From contig OZ255707.1 in the NCBI GenBank assembly GCA_965277075.1, forward strand, positions 1,178,001 to 1,242,000: 64,000 nt of DNA, written 5' to 3'. The stretch comes from Lustribacter sp965277075. GTDB taxonomy: Bacteria; Vulcanimicrobiota; Vulcanimicrobiia; Vulcanimicrobiales; Vulcanimicrobiaceae. The notes under the pieces are model-generated. The model did not search any database. It was not told the origin of the DNA and saw only the letters and a list, made by a program, of their open reading frames with translations. The position numbers and the translations under genes were made by a program. This document shows, piece by piece, positions 8,277-16,744 of the stretch (within the stretch, counting starts at the first letter, position 1; every line of letters begins with the position of its first letter).

Positions 8277-9273
8277 GACCCCTCGCTGCTTGTACACGCG
8301 CCGCGGAAACCCTGAAGATCAGGTCGGCGGCTTTCATCGGCTCTTTGAGCACACCGTACTTTGCGGCCGTATCGAGCACCGGTTGTATCAGCGCCGGATC
8401 GAACTGCTCTGCGTAGCGCGCACGCACCATGGTGGTCAAGACATCATCCGAAACGGGCAAGAACTTCTGCAGCATCAACGCGGTCTGGGCACGATGGGTG
8501 TTTTCCCAAGGTGCCGCTTTGCCGATCGCCGCGACGAATCTCTGGGCGGCTGCCGGGTTCTTGGTCAACCAGTCTTTAGTCGCGAACCACATATTGATGT
8601 ACCACTCGTTCGCGATCGCGGCATACGGACTGCCCAGCTCGCGCGTGAGCAGGCGCGCGGAGGCGAGTACGGGTTCGGCGATCATCGCTGCGTCGATGCG
8701 CCCGGCGTTCAGCGCCGCTGCCATCGACGAATACGGCATCTCGATGAAGCGCAGCGCCGTCGGGTCGGCCCCGCCCTTGACCATCCAGGCTCGGATCGAC
8801 GCCTGCTGGATGCCTCGCAACTCGATCGTTGCGATCGTCTTGCCTTCGAGATCCTTGGCAGTCTTGAGCGGCGACGCCGTACCGACCATCAGCAACGTTG
8901 CCGGCTCGCGCGCCGCAAAGAGCGCGCTCGGCGCGATGGCGTAGAACGGCAAGCCTTGTTCGCGGGCGTTCGCGATCGCGATGGCGTTGCCGAGCGCGAT
9001 GTCGATCGAACCGCCGGCTAATGCCGCGCCCATCGCCCCGGAGTTCGCCAGCGTGACGAGTTCGACGTTGAGTCCGGCCGCCTTGAAAAAGCCGGCTGCG
9101 TCGGCGTACATGCCTTCCGCGAACGCATCAGCCGGTGACACGCCGACGCGAACGGCCGGCTCGGTTTGCGCGCGGGCCGGAACGTCTTCGCCGAGAAGCA
9201 GCGCGACGAGAACGAGCAGGGCCGAGAAGCGAAGGACCCGGCGCGGCCTACGAACGTGCCGCATGGGCGACAT
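8254..9273 (-). CDS. ABC transporter substrate-binding protein, NMT1/TauA type
   Basis: About 339 residues: a signal peptide (RVLRFSALLVLVALLLG, cleavage after ARAQ) followed by VRVGVSPADAFAEGMYADAAGFF and the NMT1/SsuA core with ALAGGSIDIALGNAIAIA. Members bind sulfonates, pyrimidine precursors or aromatic acids. The start at 9273 or nine bases later cannot be separated; both lie inside the 3' end of the VOC gene. No permease or ATPase is attached, so it may share the membrane complex encoded at 10.8-12.4 kb. It is one of three NMT1-like binding proteins in this island. Confidence 0.85.
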   Translation of the reverse strand: MSPMRHVRRPRRVLRFSALLVLVALLLGEDVPARAQTEPAVRVGVSPADAFAEGMYADAAGFFKAAGLNVELVTLANSGAMGAALAGGSIDIALGNAIAIANAREQGLPFYAIAPSALFAAREPATLLMVGTASPLKTAKDLEGKTIATIELRGIQQASIRAWMVKGGADPTALRFIEMPYSSMAAALNAGRIDAAMIAEPVLASARLLTRELGSPYAAIANEWYINMWFATKDWLTKNPAAAQRFVAAIGKAAPWENTHRAQTALMLQKFLPVSDDVLTTMVRARYAEQFDPALIQPVLDTAAKYGVLKEPMKAADLIFRVSAARVQAARGHEILSIR

Positions 9274-9673
9274 GCGCTGCGGAACGGTCCGCAGGTTCGG
9301 TGGCCCAGCCGGTGTCGGAGAGATCGACGCGCTGGCCGATCGGATCGCGCACGAACGAGTCGGCGAATCGCCCGTCACGCGGCACTTCGGTGCGGCCCTG
9401 CGTCGCGCCGTTCTCGAGCGCGGTCTCGGCCGCGATGTGCACGTCGTCGACCTCGAAGCCGAAGTGGTCGAGTCCCTCGGGCCCGGGGATGGCACCATTG
9501 TCGACCTCGGCGTTCGGCAAGATCGCAAGGTTGATGTAGCCGTCGGAGAGGTAGACTGCGCCATTCTCGACCGGGCGCTGCCAAATCTCGACCATCTCGA
9601 AGGTTCGTTTGTAGAAGTCGGCGACCGCGCGCGTGTTCGCCGTTTTGAGCGCGATGTGGCGAATCTTGGCCAT
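9248..9673 (-). CDS. VOC (glyoxalase/extradiol dioxygenase-fold) family protein
   Basis: 141 residues. The start at 9673 has a strong ribosome-binding site (AAGGGGGA, spacing 8), whereas the longer open frame upstream has none. The sequence opens with MAKIRHIALKTANTRAVADF, has YLSDGYINLAILP in the middle and LDHFGFEVDD starting the second half, i.e. two beta-alpha-beta-beta-beta units. Metal-ligand positions are compatible with a glyoxalase-like isomerase or lyase. In this operon it may isomerise or cleave a ring-derived intermediate; the reaction is unknown. Confidence 0.8.
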   Translation of the reverse strand: MAKIRHIALKTANTRAVADFYKRTFEMVEIWQRPVENGAVYLSDGYINLAILPNAEVDNGAIPGPEGLDHFGFEVDDVHIAAETALENGATQGRTEVPRDGRFADSFVRDPIGQRVDLSDTGWATEPADRSAAHVAHAARS

Positions 9674-9722
9674 GTGGACGTTCCCCCTTGCCCGCGAGTG
9701 CTTCACGCTCCAGGGTGCCGGG

Positions 9723-10763
9723 TCAGCTGTGGAGCGCGCGGATGACGGTGCCGGCGTCGACGACGTCGGCAAACGTATTGCCGCTCGGACCGGCAAAACC
9801 CGTGATGCGATGGAACTGCAGCGCCTTCTCATAGTTGTTCGCCGCAATGTCCGGTTGCTGCGGGAGTACCGGGAGATACGCCGCGAGCAGCGCGGTAATC
9901 GCCGTATCGTTGAGCGCCGAGTCGTACACCTTCAGCAGTGCCCGCGCCTGCGCCGGATTGCGGTGCAGATAGGCTTCGGCCTTGCCGACGGCGTGCACGA
10001 AAGCGACGACCGTGTCGCCGCGTTTTGCGATCACGTCGCCTTTCGCATAGATCACGCCTTGAATCTGCTCGCGCATCGTCGGTACGTCCCCCTCGGCCGG
10101 CATGATGTACGCCTTCCCGACGTTTTGCGCGTCGGCGATCATCGAGAGCGGCCACGCGAAGGAGACGGCGTCGATACGCCCGGTCTTGAGCGTTTGGATG
10201 ATGGAGGCCTGATCGGCGCCGACGTTCACGAGCTCCGCGTCGCGCGTCGAGTCGAGTCCGTTCGTTCGAAAGAGGTAATCGACGAGCGCCTGCGTGCCGG
10301 AGCCCGGCCCGGTGATTCCGATCTTCTTCCCTTTGAGCGCGGCGACTTTGTCGGCGAGTTTCGTCGCGCGCGACGTCTTGGTCGCGTCGAGGAATTGGTT
10401 GGACGCGATGATGTCGACGTAGTAGCCGTTGACCAGCGAGCCGACGAGTTTGACCGGCCGGTTCGCTTTGAGCAACGCAAAGACGTCGGTGATCACCGAG
10501 CATCCGATGTCGACGCTGTTCGACGTCACCGCTGTACCGACGAGCGTTCCCGATTGGAAGGACGTGATCGTCACATCGAGATTGGCTGATTTGTAGTAGC
10601 CCATCTTGTTCGCGACAAAGATCGGAAAGAACGCAACCGACGTCCCGATTTGTCCGACCGACACGGCTTGCGCCGGCCCCGTCGCGCGTGCGAGCGACGG
10701 TGCGGCCGCAGTGCCGGCCAACGTACCGGCGATGGTGGAGAGTGCGTGCCGGCGTGTGAGCAT
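9723..10763 (-). CDS. ABC transporter substrate-binding protein, SsuA/NMT1 type, predicted Tat substrate
   Basis: 346 residues from the ATG at 10763. The N-terminus MLTRRHALSTIAGTLAGTAA has a twin arginine before a hydrophobic stretch, so Tat export is likely. The mature protein begins VSVGQIGTSVAFFPIFVANK and shows the SsuA-like fold. It lies 8 bases downstream of its permease gene, with the ATPase gene before that, making a complete importer. The substrate is unknown; the neighbouring catabolic enzymes suggest an aromatic or sulfonated organic acid. Confidence 0.87.
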   Translation of the reverse strand: MLTRRHALSTIAGTLAGTAAAPSLARATGPAQAVSVGQIGTSVAFFPIFVANKMGYYKSANLDVTITSFQSGTLVGTAVTSNSVDIGCSVITDVFALLKANRPVKLVGSLVNGYYVDIIASNQFLDATKTSRATKLADKVAALKGKKIGITGPGSGTQALVDYLFRTNGLDSTRDAELVNVGADQASIIQTLKTGRIDAVSFAWPLSMIADAQNVGKAYIMPAEGDVPTMREQIQGVIYAKGDVIAKRGDTVVAFVHAVGKAEAYLHRNPAQARALLKVYDSALNDTAITALLAAYLPVLPQQPDIAANNYEKALQFHRITGFAGPSGNTFADVVDAGTVIRALHS

Positions 10764-10771
10764 CACCGTAT

Positions 10772-11599
10772 CTATGTCCCTCGAATGCTGACGGAGCTGT
10801 CGACTTTCCATCTCGATAGCCGACGGTCGATGGCGTCGACGACGGCGTTGAGGATCATTGCCAGGACCGTGAGGACGATGAGCGCCGCAAACACACCGGC
10901 CGTGTCGTAGCCGCTTGCGGAGGACGAGATCAGATACCCGATTCCGCGGTTCGAGGCAATCAGTTCACCGATGATCGCACCGATCAACGCGTATGGAATC
11001 GCAATTCGCACGCCGGTGAGGGCCCAGCTCATCGCCGACGGAACGAGCACTTTCGTCAAAACATCACGCGGACCAGCACCCATGAGCCAGACGGCGTCAA
11101 TGAGATCGCGGTCGACGTTGCGCACGCCCGCCAGCGTGTTGAAGAAGACGATGAAGATCACCGTTACCGCCGCGAGTACGATCTTCATCCACAGTCCGAT
11201 GCCGAACCACACTAAAAAAAGCGGCGCGAGGGCCACTTTCGGGATGCTGTAGATCGCCAAAATAAATGGGTCGAGGACTTCGGCCACCGCCGGATACCGG
11301 CCGATCGCAAAACCCGCGGCGATACCGCCGACCGAGCCGATGACGAATCCGGCAATCGTTTCCTGAATCGTAATCCACGAATGAAACCACAGCGATCCGT
11401 CGAGCGTCCACTTCACGAGATGCTCCCAAATACCGGACGGGCTCGCGACGACGCCCGGATCGATCAGGTGCACGTTCGCGCCGATTTGCCAGAGCGCGAC
11501 GAAGGCGACGAACAGCGCGATGCGCGCGAGGTTCACGTCGCGCCGATGACGCGTCCGGCGGCTCTGACGCGAGAGAACGGCGGCCGCGGTCGCGCTCAT
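10772..11599 (-). CDS. ABC transporter permease, SsuC/TauC type
   Basis: 275 residues with about six membrane helices. The cytoplasmic coupling loop (EAA motif) is visible around DAVWLMGAGPRDVLTKVLVPSA, where the conserved G sits. The N-terminal 20 residues are basic and cytoplasmic. It should form a homodimer in the inner membrane with the downstream-encoded binding protein and the upstream-encoded ATPase. ATGA overlap with the ATPase gene shows translational coupling. Confidence 0.9.
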   Translation of the reverse strand: MSATAAAVLSRQSRRTRHRRDVNLARIALFVAFVALWQIGANVHLIDPGVVASPSGIWEHLVKWTLDGSLWFHSWITIQETIAGFVIGSVGGIAAGFAIGRYPAVAEVLDPFILAIYSIPKVALAPLFLVWFGIGLWMKIVLAAVTVIFIVFFNTLAGVRNVDRDLIDAVWLMGAGPRDVLTKVLVPSAMSWALTGVRIAIPYALIGAIIGELIASNRGIGYLISSSASGYDTAGVFAALIVLTVLAMILNAVVDAIDRRLSRWKVDSSVSIRGT

Positions 11600-12381
11600 C
11601 CGACGGCCGCCGCCTCGGGCAACGCATCGGGATCGCCGCTGAGGGCGTCGAGCAGCCGGTCGTGCAACGCGACGAAATCGGGCGCGAGCCGTACGGCGCG
11701 TCCATCGCGCGGACGCTCGAACCTCACCATCGTGTCGACCGCGATCGTTCCGCCCGACTGCAAGACGACGACGCGATCGGCGAGCACCAACGCCTCATCG
11801 ATGTCGTGCGTGACGAAGACGATCGTCTTGCCGCTGCCCCGCCACAAGCGCAACAACTCGCGCTGCAGGTCGGCGCGCAGCTGCGCGTCGAGGGCGCCGA
11901 ACGGTTCGTCGAGCAACAGGATCGTGGGATCGGAGGCGAGCATGCGCGCGAGCGATGCGCGCCGCGCCATGCCGCCCGAAAGCTCGCGCGGATAACGCTT
12001 CTCCGCCCCGCCGAGCCCGACGACGCGAATGAGATCGCGCGCACGGGCTTCACGCGCCGTGCGCTCGACGCCGCGGACTTCGAGCGGCATCGCGACGTTG
12101 CGCATCACGTCTCGCCAGGGAAGCAGCGTCTCTTTCTGCGTCATGTAGCCGACGTCGAGACGCGGCCGTTTGACCGATCCGTCCGCGAACGCGATCGTCC
12201 CGCTCGAGGGTTCGATCAACCCCGCGATCATGTTGAGGATCGTCGATTTGCCGCTTCCGCTGCGGCCGACCAAACACACCAAGCTGCCCGCCGCGATGTC
12301 GAGTGAAACGCCTTCGAGCACGGAGACGGCTGCGCCGTCGTCGCGCACGAAGACTTTGCCGACATCGCGGAGTGCGATCAC
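11596..12381 (-). CDS. ABC transporter ATP-binding protein, SsuB/TauB type
   Basis: 261 residues. Walker A GRSGSGKST, Q-loop in GYMTQKETLLPW, signature LSGGMARRASLARM, Walker B ILLLDEPFGALD and the H-loop in VTHDIDEAL are all intact, so it should hydrolyse ATP. The start is the GTG at 12381, which overlaps the TGA of the upstream DUF6282 gene (GTGA) and yields VIALRDVGKVFVRDDG, the usual first strand; the open frame continues upstream without meaning. It powers the SsuC-type permease encoded next. Confidence 0.92.
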   Translation of the reverse strand: MIALRDVGKVFVRDDGAAVSVLEGVSLDIAAGSLVCLVGRSGSGKSTILNMIAGLIEPSSGTIAFADGSVKRPRLDVGYMTQKETLLPWRDVMRNVAMPLEVRGVERTAREARARDLIRVVGLGGAEKRYPRELSGGMARRASLARMLASDPTILLLDEPFGALDAQLRADLQRELLRLWRGSGKTIVFVTHDIDEALVLADRVVVLQSGGTIAVDTMVRFERPRDGRAVRLAPDFVALHDRLLDALSGDPDALPEAAAVG

Positions 12382-13310
12382 GCGGCGACGAGATGCGCCG
12401 TATTGGCGGTCGCCATCGTGTGAATCTCCTCGTCGCTGAAACCGGCGTCGAGCAGCTTGTCCGCCCACAACGCGAAGCCCGTTTCGACTGCCGGATTGAA
12501 CGGCTGGCCGAGATCGGTAGCGAGAAATGATTGCTTCGGACCGCTCTGGCGAATGTTCTCGAAGACCTGCTCCCACGTGGTCTTACCGGTATACGCCGTC
12601 GTGAAGCAGCGCTCGAGGTAGCAGCCCCGTTCGGCGAGGGCGTGCTGGTCGCGCGCGTTGATGTTTTGCGACGGGAACTCCGGATGCGTGATGATGATCT
12701 TCTTCACGCCGATCCCGATCGCCGCATCGACGACCGCGAAGATCTCGTCGCGGCTCAGATGTCCGGTCGCGAGCACGAGATCGCGCGCCGCGATGATGCG
12801 TAACACGTCGCGCGTCTCCGGCAGCACGTTCATCTCTTCATCGACCACGAGCACCGGATCGGCGACGAAGCCGCGCGCGCGTAAGTCGCGTTGAATCGCC
12901 GCCCACACCGGAACGATTTCGCCCGGCTTCGCTTGCGAACGCCCGATCGGCTCGTTGAGCGCGTCGAATGTCGGGAACCAGACGATCTTCGTCCCCTCCA
13001 TCGCCGCGATCTCGACCGCCATCGGATTCATTCCGCCGACGCTCGCGTTGAGCGTGATCGCCCCCATCGCTTTGGCGCCGGGCACGCAACGGTTGACGAC
13101 GCTCGCGCGCTCGGCCGTCGGAACGTAGTGGCTCTTGAGCACGAAACCGGCGAGTTCGTGTTCGCCGAATTGTTCGGCAAGCGTCACGTCGTCAATCTTG
13201 CGTTCCATCACGTCGGGCGCGACGTGGACATGGAGATCGTATGCGCCGACGACAATTTTCTGCGCCCGTTCCGACGCGCGCTCGCCGTCGACGGCAGCAT
13301 GGCTACACAT
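12378..13310 (-). CDS. DUF6282 family protein (amidohydrolase-like metal-dependent hydrolase)
   Basis: 310 residues. The N-terminal YDLHVHVAPD motif, then LKSHYVPTAERA, ATGHLSRDE, ITHPEFPSQNIN and FLATDLGQP look like the successive metal-ligand strands of an amidohydrolase/PHP-like TIM barrel, and the pattern matches what I know as DUF6282. The reaction is not established for this family. It may hydrolyse a lactone or amide in the pathway. It is coupled to the ATPase gene by GTGA and lies 6 bases after the dehydrogenase gene, so it belongs to one operon with the importer. Confidence 0.75.
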   Translation of the reverse strand: MCSHAAVDGERASERAQKIVVGAYDLHVHVAPDVMERKIDDVTLAEQFGEHELAGFVLKSHYVPTAERASVVNRCVPGAKAMGAITLNASVGGMNPMAVEIAAMEGTKIVWFPTFDALNEPIGRSQAKPGEIVPVWAAIQRDLRARGFVADPVLVVDEEMNVLPETRDVLRIIAARDLVLATGHLSRDEIFAVVDAAIGIGVKKIIITHPEFPSQNINARDQHALAERGCYLERCFTTAYTGKTTWEQVFENIRQSGPKQSFLATDLGQPFNPAVETGFALWADKLLDAGFSDEEIHTMATANTAHLVAA

Positions 13311-13316
13311 GGTGGT

Positions 13317-14114
13317 CTAGACCTCGACTTTCTGATGTGCGGGTGCATCGTGCGCGATGCGTTCCAGTGATTCGGCGGTGGCGGCAACCATCGTCGTCGG
13401 CGTGCCCAGTTCGAGCAACATCGCCTCGGCGTCGCGCATCTCGTGCGCGCGGCGCACCGCGTGCTTCGCGGTACCGTCGATCAAACGGTCGATGAACGTT
13501 TCGCCGGCGTTGACGAACGTCGCGCTGATGTCGGCGCGCAACCAATCCTCGACGCCGACCGCGCGGGCCGCTTCGAGTGCCTCCCACACCGCCGACGACA
13601 TCCCCTTGAAAAAGACCGAACGCGTCAGCTTGCGCGCGTTCGCTTCGCCCGGGATCCCTCCGACGACGGTCGCGGGCGTACCGAACGTCCGATAGAATGC
13701 GGCGAGTTCGTCGGCGCCGTCGCCGGCGAGAAACATGCCCACGCGCATGCCGAGCGGTGGAACCGGGGCCATCATCGCGACGTCGACGACGCGGGCGCCG
13801 CTGGGCGCGAGAATCGCGGTGAGTTCCTGCTTGAGCGCCGGGCCGGCCGTGTTGTGATCCGCGAAGATCGTCGCCGGCGAGAGCAGGTCGCGCGCATCAC
13901 GTGCGACGTCGGCTGCTACCGTCGCCCAGTTCACCGAGATTACGATATCCGCCCCACGCACTGCATCGGCGAAGCTCGCGGCGATCGGGATGTCGTGCAG
14001 GTCGCCGTGCAAATCGGGATCCCAGCCCCGAACGAGCGCGCCGCCATGAACGAGATCGCGCGCAAGGAGCGATCCCGCTTCTCCGAGGCCGAGGACGGCA
14101 ACGATCGTAGGCAT
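13317..14114 (-). CDS. NAD(P)-dependent oxidoreductase with DUF1932-type C-terminal domain
   Basis: 265 residues. The N-terminus IVAVLGLGEAGSLLARDL is a Rossmann dinucleotide motif (GLGEAG), as in beta-hydroxyacid and 6-phosphogluconate dehydrogenases. The C-terminal half with ARKLTRSVFFKGMSSAVWEA and FIDRLIDGTAKHAVRR matches the DUF1932 helical domain. It may oxidise a hydroxyacid in the pathway. The ATG at 14114 is preferred over the GTG one codon upstream. It is the first gene of the minus-strand run 14.1 to 6.2 kb and diverges from ubiX. Confidence 0.8.
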   Translation of the reverse strand: MPTIVAVLGLGEAGSLLARDLVHGGALVRGWDPDLHGDLHDIPIAASFADAVRGADIVISVNWATVAADVARDARDLLSPATIFADHNTAGPALKQELTAILAPSGARVVDVAMMAPVPPLGMRVGMFLAGDGADELAAFYRTFGTPATVVGGIPGEANARKLTRSVFFKGMSSAVWEALEAARAVGVEDWLRADISATFVNAGETFIDRLIDGTAKHAVRRAHEMRDAEAMLLELGTPTTMVAATAESLERIAHDAPAHQKVEV

Positions 14115-14200
14115 CACGTGAGGCTTCAGCCGCTACCGTGCGTATGTCCTGGCAAGTGAACCTGAACGGGCATTGCCGTTCCGGCCGGGAAGGGCCGGAC

Positions 14201-14764
14201 ATGCGACGTCTGATCGTCGGTGTATCCGGCGCGAGCGGCAGTATCTATGCGGTGCGCACGCTGCGCGCGCTGCGCGACATCGGCGGCATCGAAGTCCACC
14301 TCGTCGCATCGGAGCAGGCGTTTCGCACGGTCGAACTCGAGACCGACATGATTCGTGCCGATCTCGAAGCGTTGGCCGACGTCGTCCACGAACCGAGCAA
14401 TCTCGCCGCTTCGATCTCCTCGGGATCTTTCAAGACCGATGGGATGATCGTTGTGCCGTGCTCGATGCGCTCGACCGCCGCAATCGCGTTCTCGCTCAAC
14501 GACAACTTGCTCACGCGAGCGGCCGACGTCTGCTTGAAAGAGCGGCGAACGCTCGTGATGGTGGTACGCGAAACGCCGCTGCACGTGAACCACCTGCGGA
14601 ACCTCGTTCGCGCCGCCGAAGCCGGCGCCGTCATTTTGCCGCCGGTACCCGGAACGTACGCACGTCCCAAGACGATTGAGGACGTCGTCGACCACACGGT
14701 CGGCAAAGTACTCGACCAGTTCGACATTGAGCACGATCTGTTCCGCCGCTGGTCCGGAGCATGA
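14201..14764 (+). CDS. ubiX: UbiX-family flavin prenyltransferase
   Basis: 187 residues. It starts MRRLIVGVSGASGSIYAVR, the hallmark FMN-binding motif, and later has VVPCSMRSTAAIAFSLNDNL and a conserved ERRTLVMVVRETPLHVNHLRNL stretch (about residues 120-142). UbiX joins dimethylallyl phosphate to FMN, making the prenylated flavin needed by UbiD decarboxylases. The ATG at 14201 follows GGGAAGG at suitable distance; an upstream in-frame ATG adds an unrelated lead. No ubiD-like gene is seen in this window, so the partner decarboxylase must lie elsewhere. The IclR gene follows after 54 bases. Confidence 0.88.
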   Translation: MRRLIVGVSGASGSIYAVRTLRALRDIGGIEVHLVASEQAFRTVELETDMIRADLEALADVVHEPSNLAASISSGSFKTDGMIVVPCSMRSTAAIAFSLNDNLLTRAADVCLKERRTLVMVVRETPLHVNHLRNLVRAAEAGAVILPPVPGTYARPKTIEDVVDHTVGKVLDQFDIEHDLFRRWSGA

Positions 14765-14818
14765 GGACCGGCGGCAGAGCCTTGGTGAAGGTCGACGCGT
14801 TCGACGGGTAAGCGTGCC

Positions 14819-15586
14819 GTGCAACGGCCGGCCTACGCCATCGGGTCCGTCGACAAGGCGCTGGCGCTCATCAAGCTGGTCGCGGAGCGCGAAACCGTGC
14901 GGGTCACCGACGCCGCAGCCGCGCTCGGCGTGGCACGCTCGACGGCGTCACGATTGCTCGACATGCTGGCCTTTCACGGATTCGTCGCACAAGACGAGCG
15001 GACGCGGGCGTTTGTGGCCGGTGCCACGTTGCGCGCGCTCGGCGGTCACAACGACGCCGACGACGGCCTCCGTGCGATCGCGCGGCCGCACATCGAGGAC
15101 GTGGTCGCGCGCCTGGAAGAAACGGTGCTGCTCACGCGCATCGACGGCGGTGCCATCCGGGTGATCGACTCGATCGAATGCCGCCGCAGCCTGCGCGTCA
15201 CGTCGCGAACGGGGGCGATCATGCCGACGCACGCGACCGCGGCTGGGAAGGCGATTCTCGCAACGATGACTCGCGACGCGATCGAAGCCCATCTGCCCAG
15301 CGAACGTCTCGCCTCCAAAACGCCGCGTTCGCTGACGTCGCGCACCATTCTGATGCGGCAGCTGGCCGACGTGCGGCGGCGGGGCTACGCGGTCACGATC
15401 GGTGAAAACGAACCGGACGTTCGCGCCGTCGCGGTCGCGATCGTCGACGCGGATGGCGCAACCCGCGCCTCGATCAGCCTTTGCGCCCCGGCCTCGCGCC
15501 TGTCGTGGCGCGACATCCCGCCCGTCGCTTCGCAGTTGCACGACGCGGCGCGGCGCATCGGGGCGCTCCTCGGCGCGGCCCCTTGA
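14819..15586 (+). CDS. IclR-family transcriptional regulator
   Basis: 255 residues from a GTG start. The N-terminal winged helix-turn-helix runs from AIGSVDKALALIKLVAERE through AAALGVARSTASRLLDMLAFHGFV, and the C-terminal effector domain shows HATAAGKAILA, the conserved IclR ligand-pocket segment. IclR proteins typically control catabolic operons in response to an aromatic or small organic acid. Its TGA stop is embedded in a TTGACA box that looks like the -35 element of the next Rieske gene. It may control both that gene and the divergent catabolic operon. Confidence 0.9.
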   Translation: MQRPAYAIGSVDKALALIKLVAERETVRVTDAAAALGVARSTASRLLDMLAFHGFVAQDERTRAFVAGATLRALGGHNDADDGLRAIARPHIEDVVARLEETVLLTRIDGGAIRVIDSIECRRSLRVTSRTGAIMPTHATAAGKAILATMTRDAIEAHLPSERLASKTPRSLTSRTILMRQLADVRRRGYAVTIGENEPDVRAVAVAIVDADGATRASISLCAPASRLSWRDIPPVASQLHDAARRIGALLGAAP

Positions 15587-15611
15587 CAGCATAACGCCGC
15601 TGGCCTACAGT
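15583..15611 (+). promoter_or_regulatory. Sigma70-type promoter before the VanA-like Rieske gene
   Basis: A perfect -35 box TTGACA (15583-15588), a 17-base spacer and TACAGT (15606-15611) as -10. The gene starts 38 bases after the -10. The -35 box shares bases with the stop codon of the IclR gene, so the promoter begins inside coding sequence and could be shut by a protein bound there. Confidence 0.55.
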
Positions 15612-15649
15612 GCTGCGCACAAACCGGCTCCTTTGCAAGATTGTTCCGC

Positions 15650-16732
15650 ATGCTGCAACACGCCCCGACCGCCCCCACGACCGTCGCCCCCACCGGACGC
15701 TTCCTCCGGAATTGCTGGTATCCGATTCTGTGGTCGAGCGACCTCGCGAACGATGCGCTCGTCGGCCGCGTCGCGCTCGACGAACCCATCGTCTTCTTTC
15801 GGCGCGACGACGGCACGCCGGCGGCGGTCGCCGACATCTGCGCGCACCGCTTCGCGCCGCTGCATCTCGGCAAGCGTTGCGCCGGCGATCGTATCCGCTG
15901 CGGGTATCACGGGCTCGAGTTCGACGCGAGCGGCGCGTGCGTGCGCAACCCGTACGGCGACGGCCGCATTCCGGCCGGCGCATCGATTCGCGCCTACACT
16001 GTTGTCGAGCGGCATAAGATTCTGTGGATCTGGATGGGCGGACGAACGCCGGATCCGGCAGCGATTCCCGACTTCAGTGTCTTCGATGAACCGCTGCCGG
16101 GCACGCTCACGAAATTCGACGGGATCACGATGGCGGCGAATTATGAGTTGATCGTCGACAACCTCATGGATCTCAGCCACACGGCATTCTTGCACGCGGG
16201 ATTGCTCGGGAACGACTCGATGACCGGCTCGACGATCGACGTGCGAGCGGAGCAGAATACCGTGTACGTCGGGCGGTACAACCGCAACGTCCCAGCGGTC
16301 GAAGTCTACGATCTCCTTTTCCGGCAAGACGGCAAGCCGGTCGACTTCTGGGACACGATGCGCTGGGACGCTCCCGGTTGCTTTCTGCTGGATACCGGTG
16401 TTCACGCACCGGGCGAGTCGAAGGCGCAAGGAACCGGCCTTTATGCCGTGCATCTGCTGACCCCGCAAACCGCGACGTCGACGAATTACCTCTTTTCGGC
16501 CGTTCGGCAGAACGTACAGAACGGTCAGCAGCCGACGCCGGAGATCGCGGCCAAAATCGGCGAATTGCGGCGCCATATCTTTCAAACGCAAGACACCGTC
16601 ATGATCGAAGCACAGCAACGCGTGCTGGAACGTTTTCCGGCCTACACGACGCACGCGGCACTCTTCTCGATCGATGCCGGTCCGGCGCGCTACAAGCGCG
16701 TTTTGCGCGCGCTCCTCGACGCGGACGGGTAA
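15650..16732 (+). CDS. Rieske [2Fe-2S] oxygenase, vanillate O-demethylase (VanA)-like
   Basis: 360 residues, shorter than the tandem copies and of a different subfamily. The Rieske ligands are in CAHRFAPLHLGKRC...CGYHG, and the iron site in DNLMDLSHTAFLHAG (D-x2-D/H pattern: D-L-S-H-x4-H). The start RNCWYPILWSSDLAN is typical of VanA/phthalate-type alpha subunits, which O-demethylate or hydroxylate monoaromatic acids and need a VanB-like reductase; none is present. The ATG at 15650 is preferred over a TTG nine bases earlier. Expressed from its own promoter and probably controlled by the IclR protein. Confidence 0.88.
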   Translation: MLQHAPTAPTTVAPTGRFLRNCWYPILWSSDLANDALVGRVALDEPIVFFRRDDGTPAAVADICAHRFAPLHLGKRCAGDRIRCGYHGLEFDASGACVRNPYGDGRIPAGASIRAYTVVERHKILWIWMGGRTPDPAAIPDFSVFDEPLPGTLTKFDGITMAANYELIVDNLMDLSHTAFLHAGLLGNDSMTGSTIDVRAEQNTVYVGRYNRNVPAVEVYDLLFRQDGKPVDFWDTMRWDAPGCFLLDTGVHAPGESKAQGTGLYAVHLLTPQTATSTNYLFSAVRQNVQNGQQPTPEIAAKIGELRRHIFQTQDTVMIEAQQRVLERFPAYTTHAALFSIDAGPARYKRVLRALLDADG

Positions 16733-16744
16733 CGGCCGCCGCCG

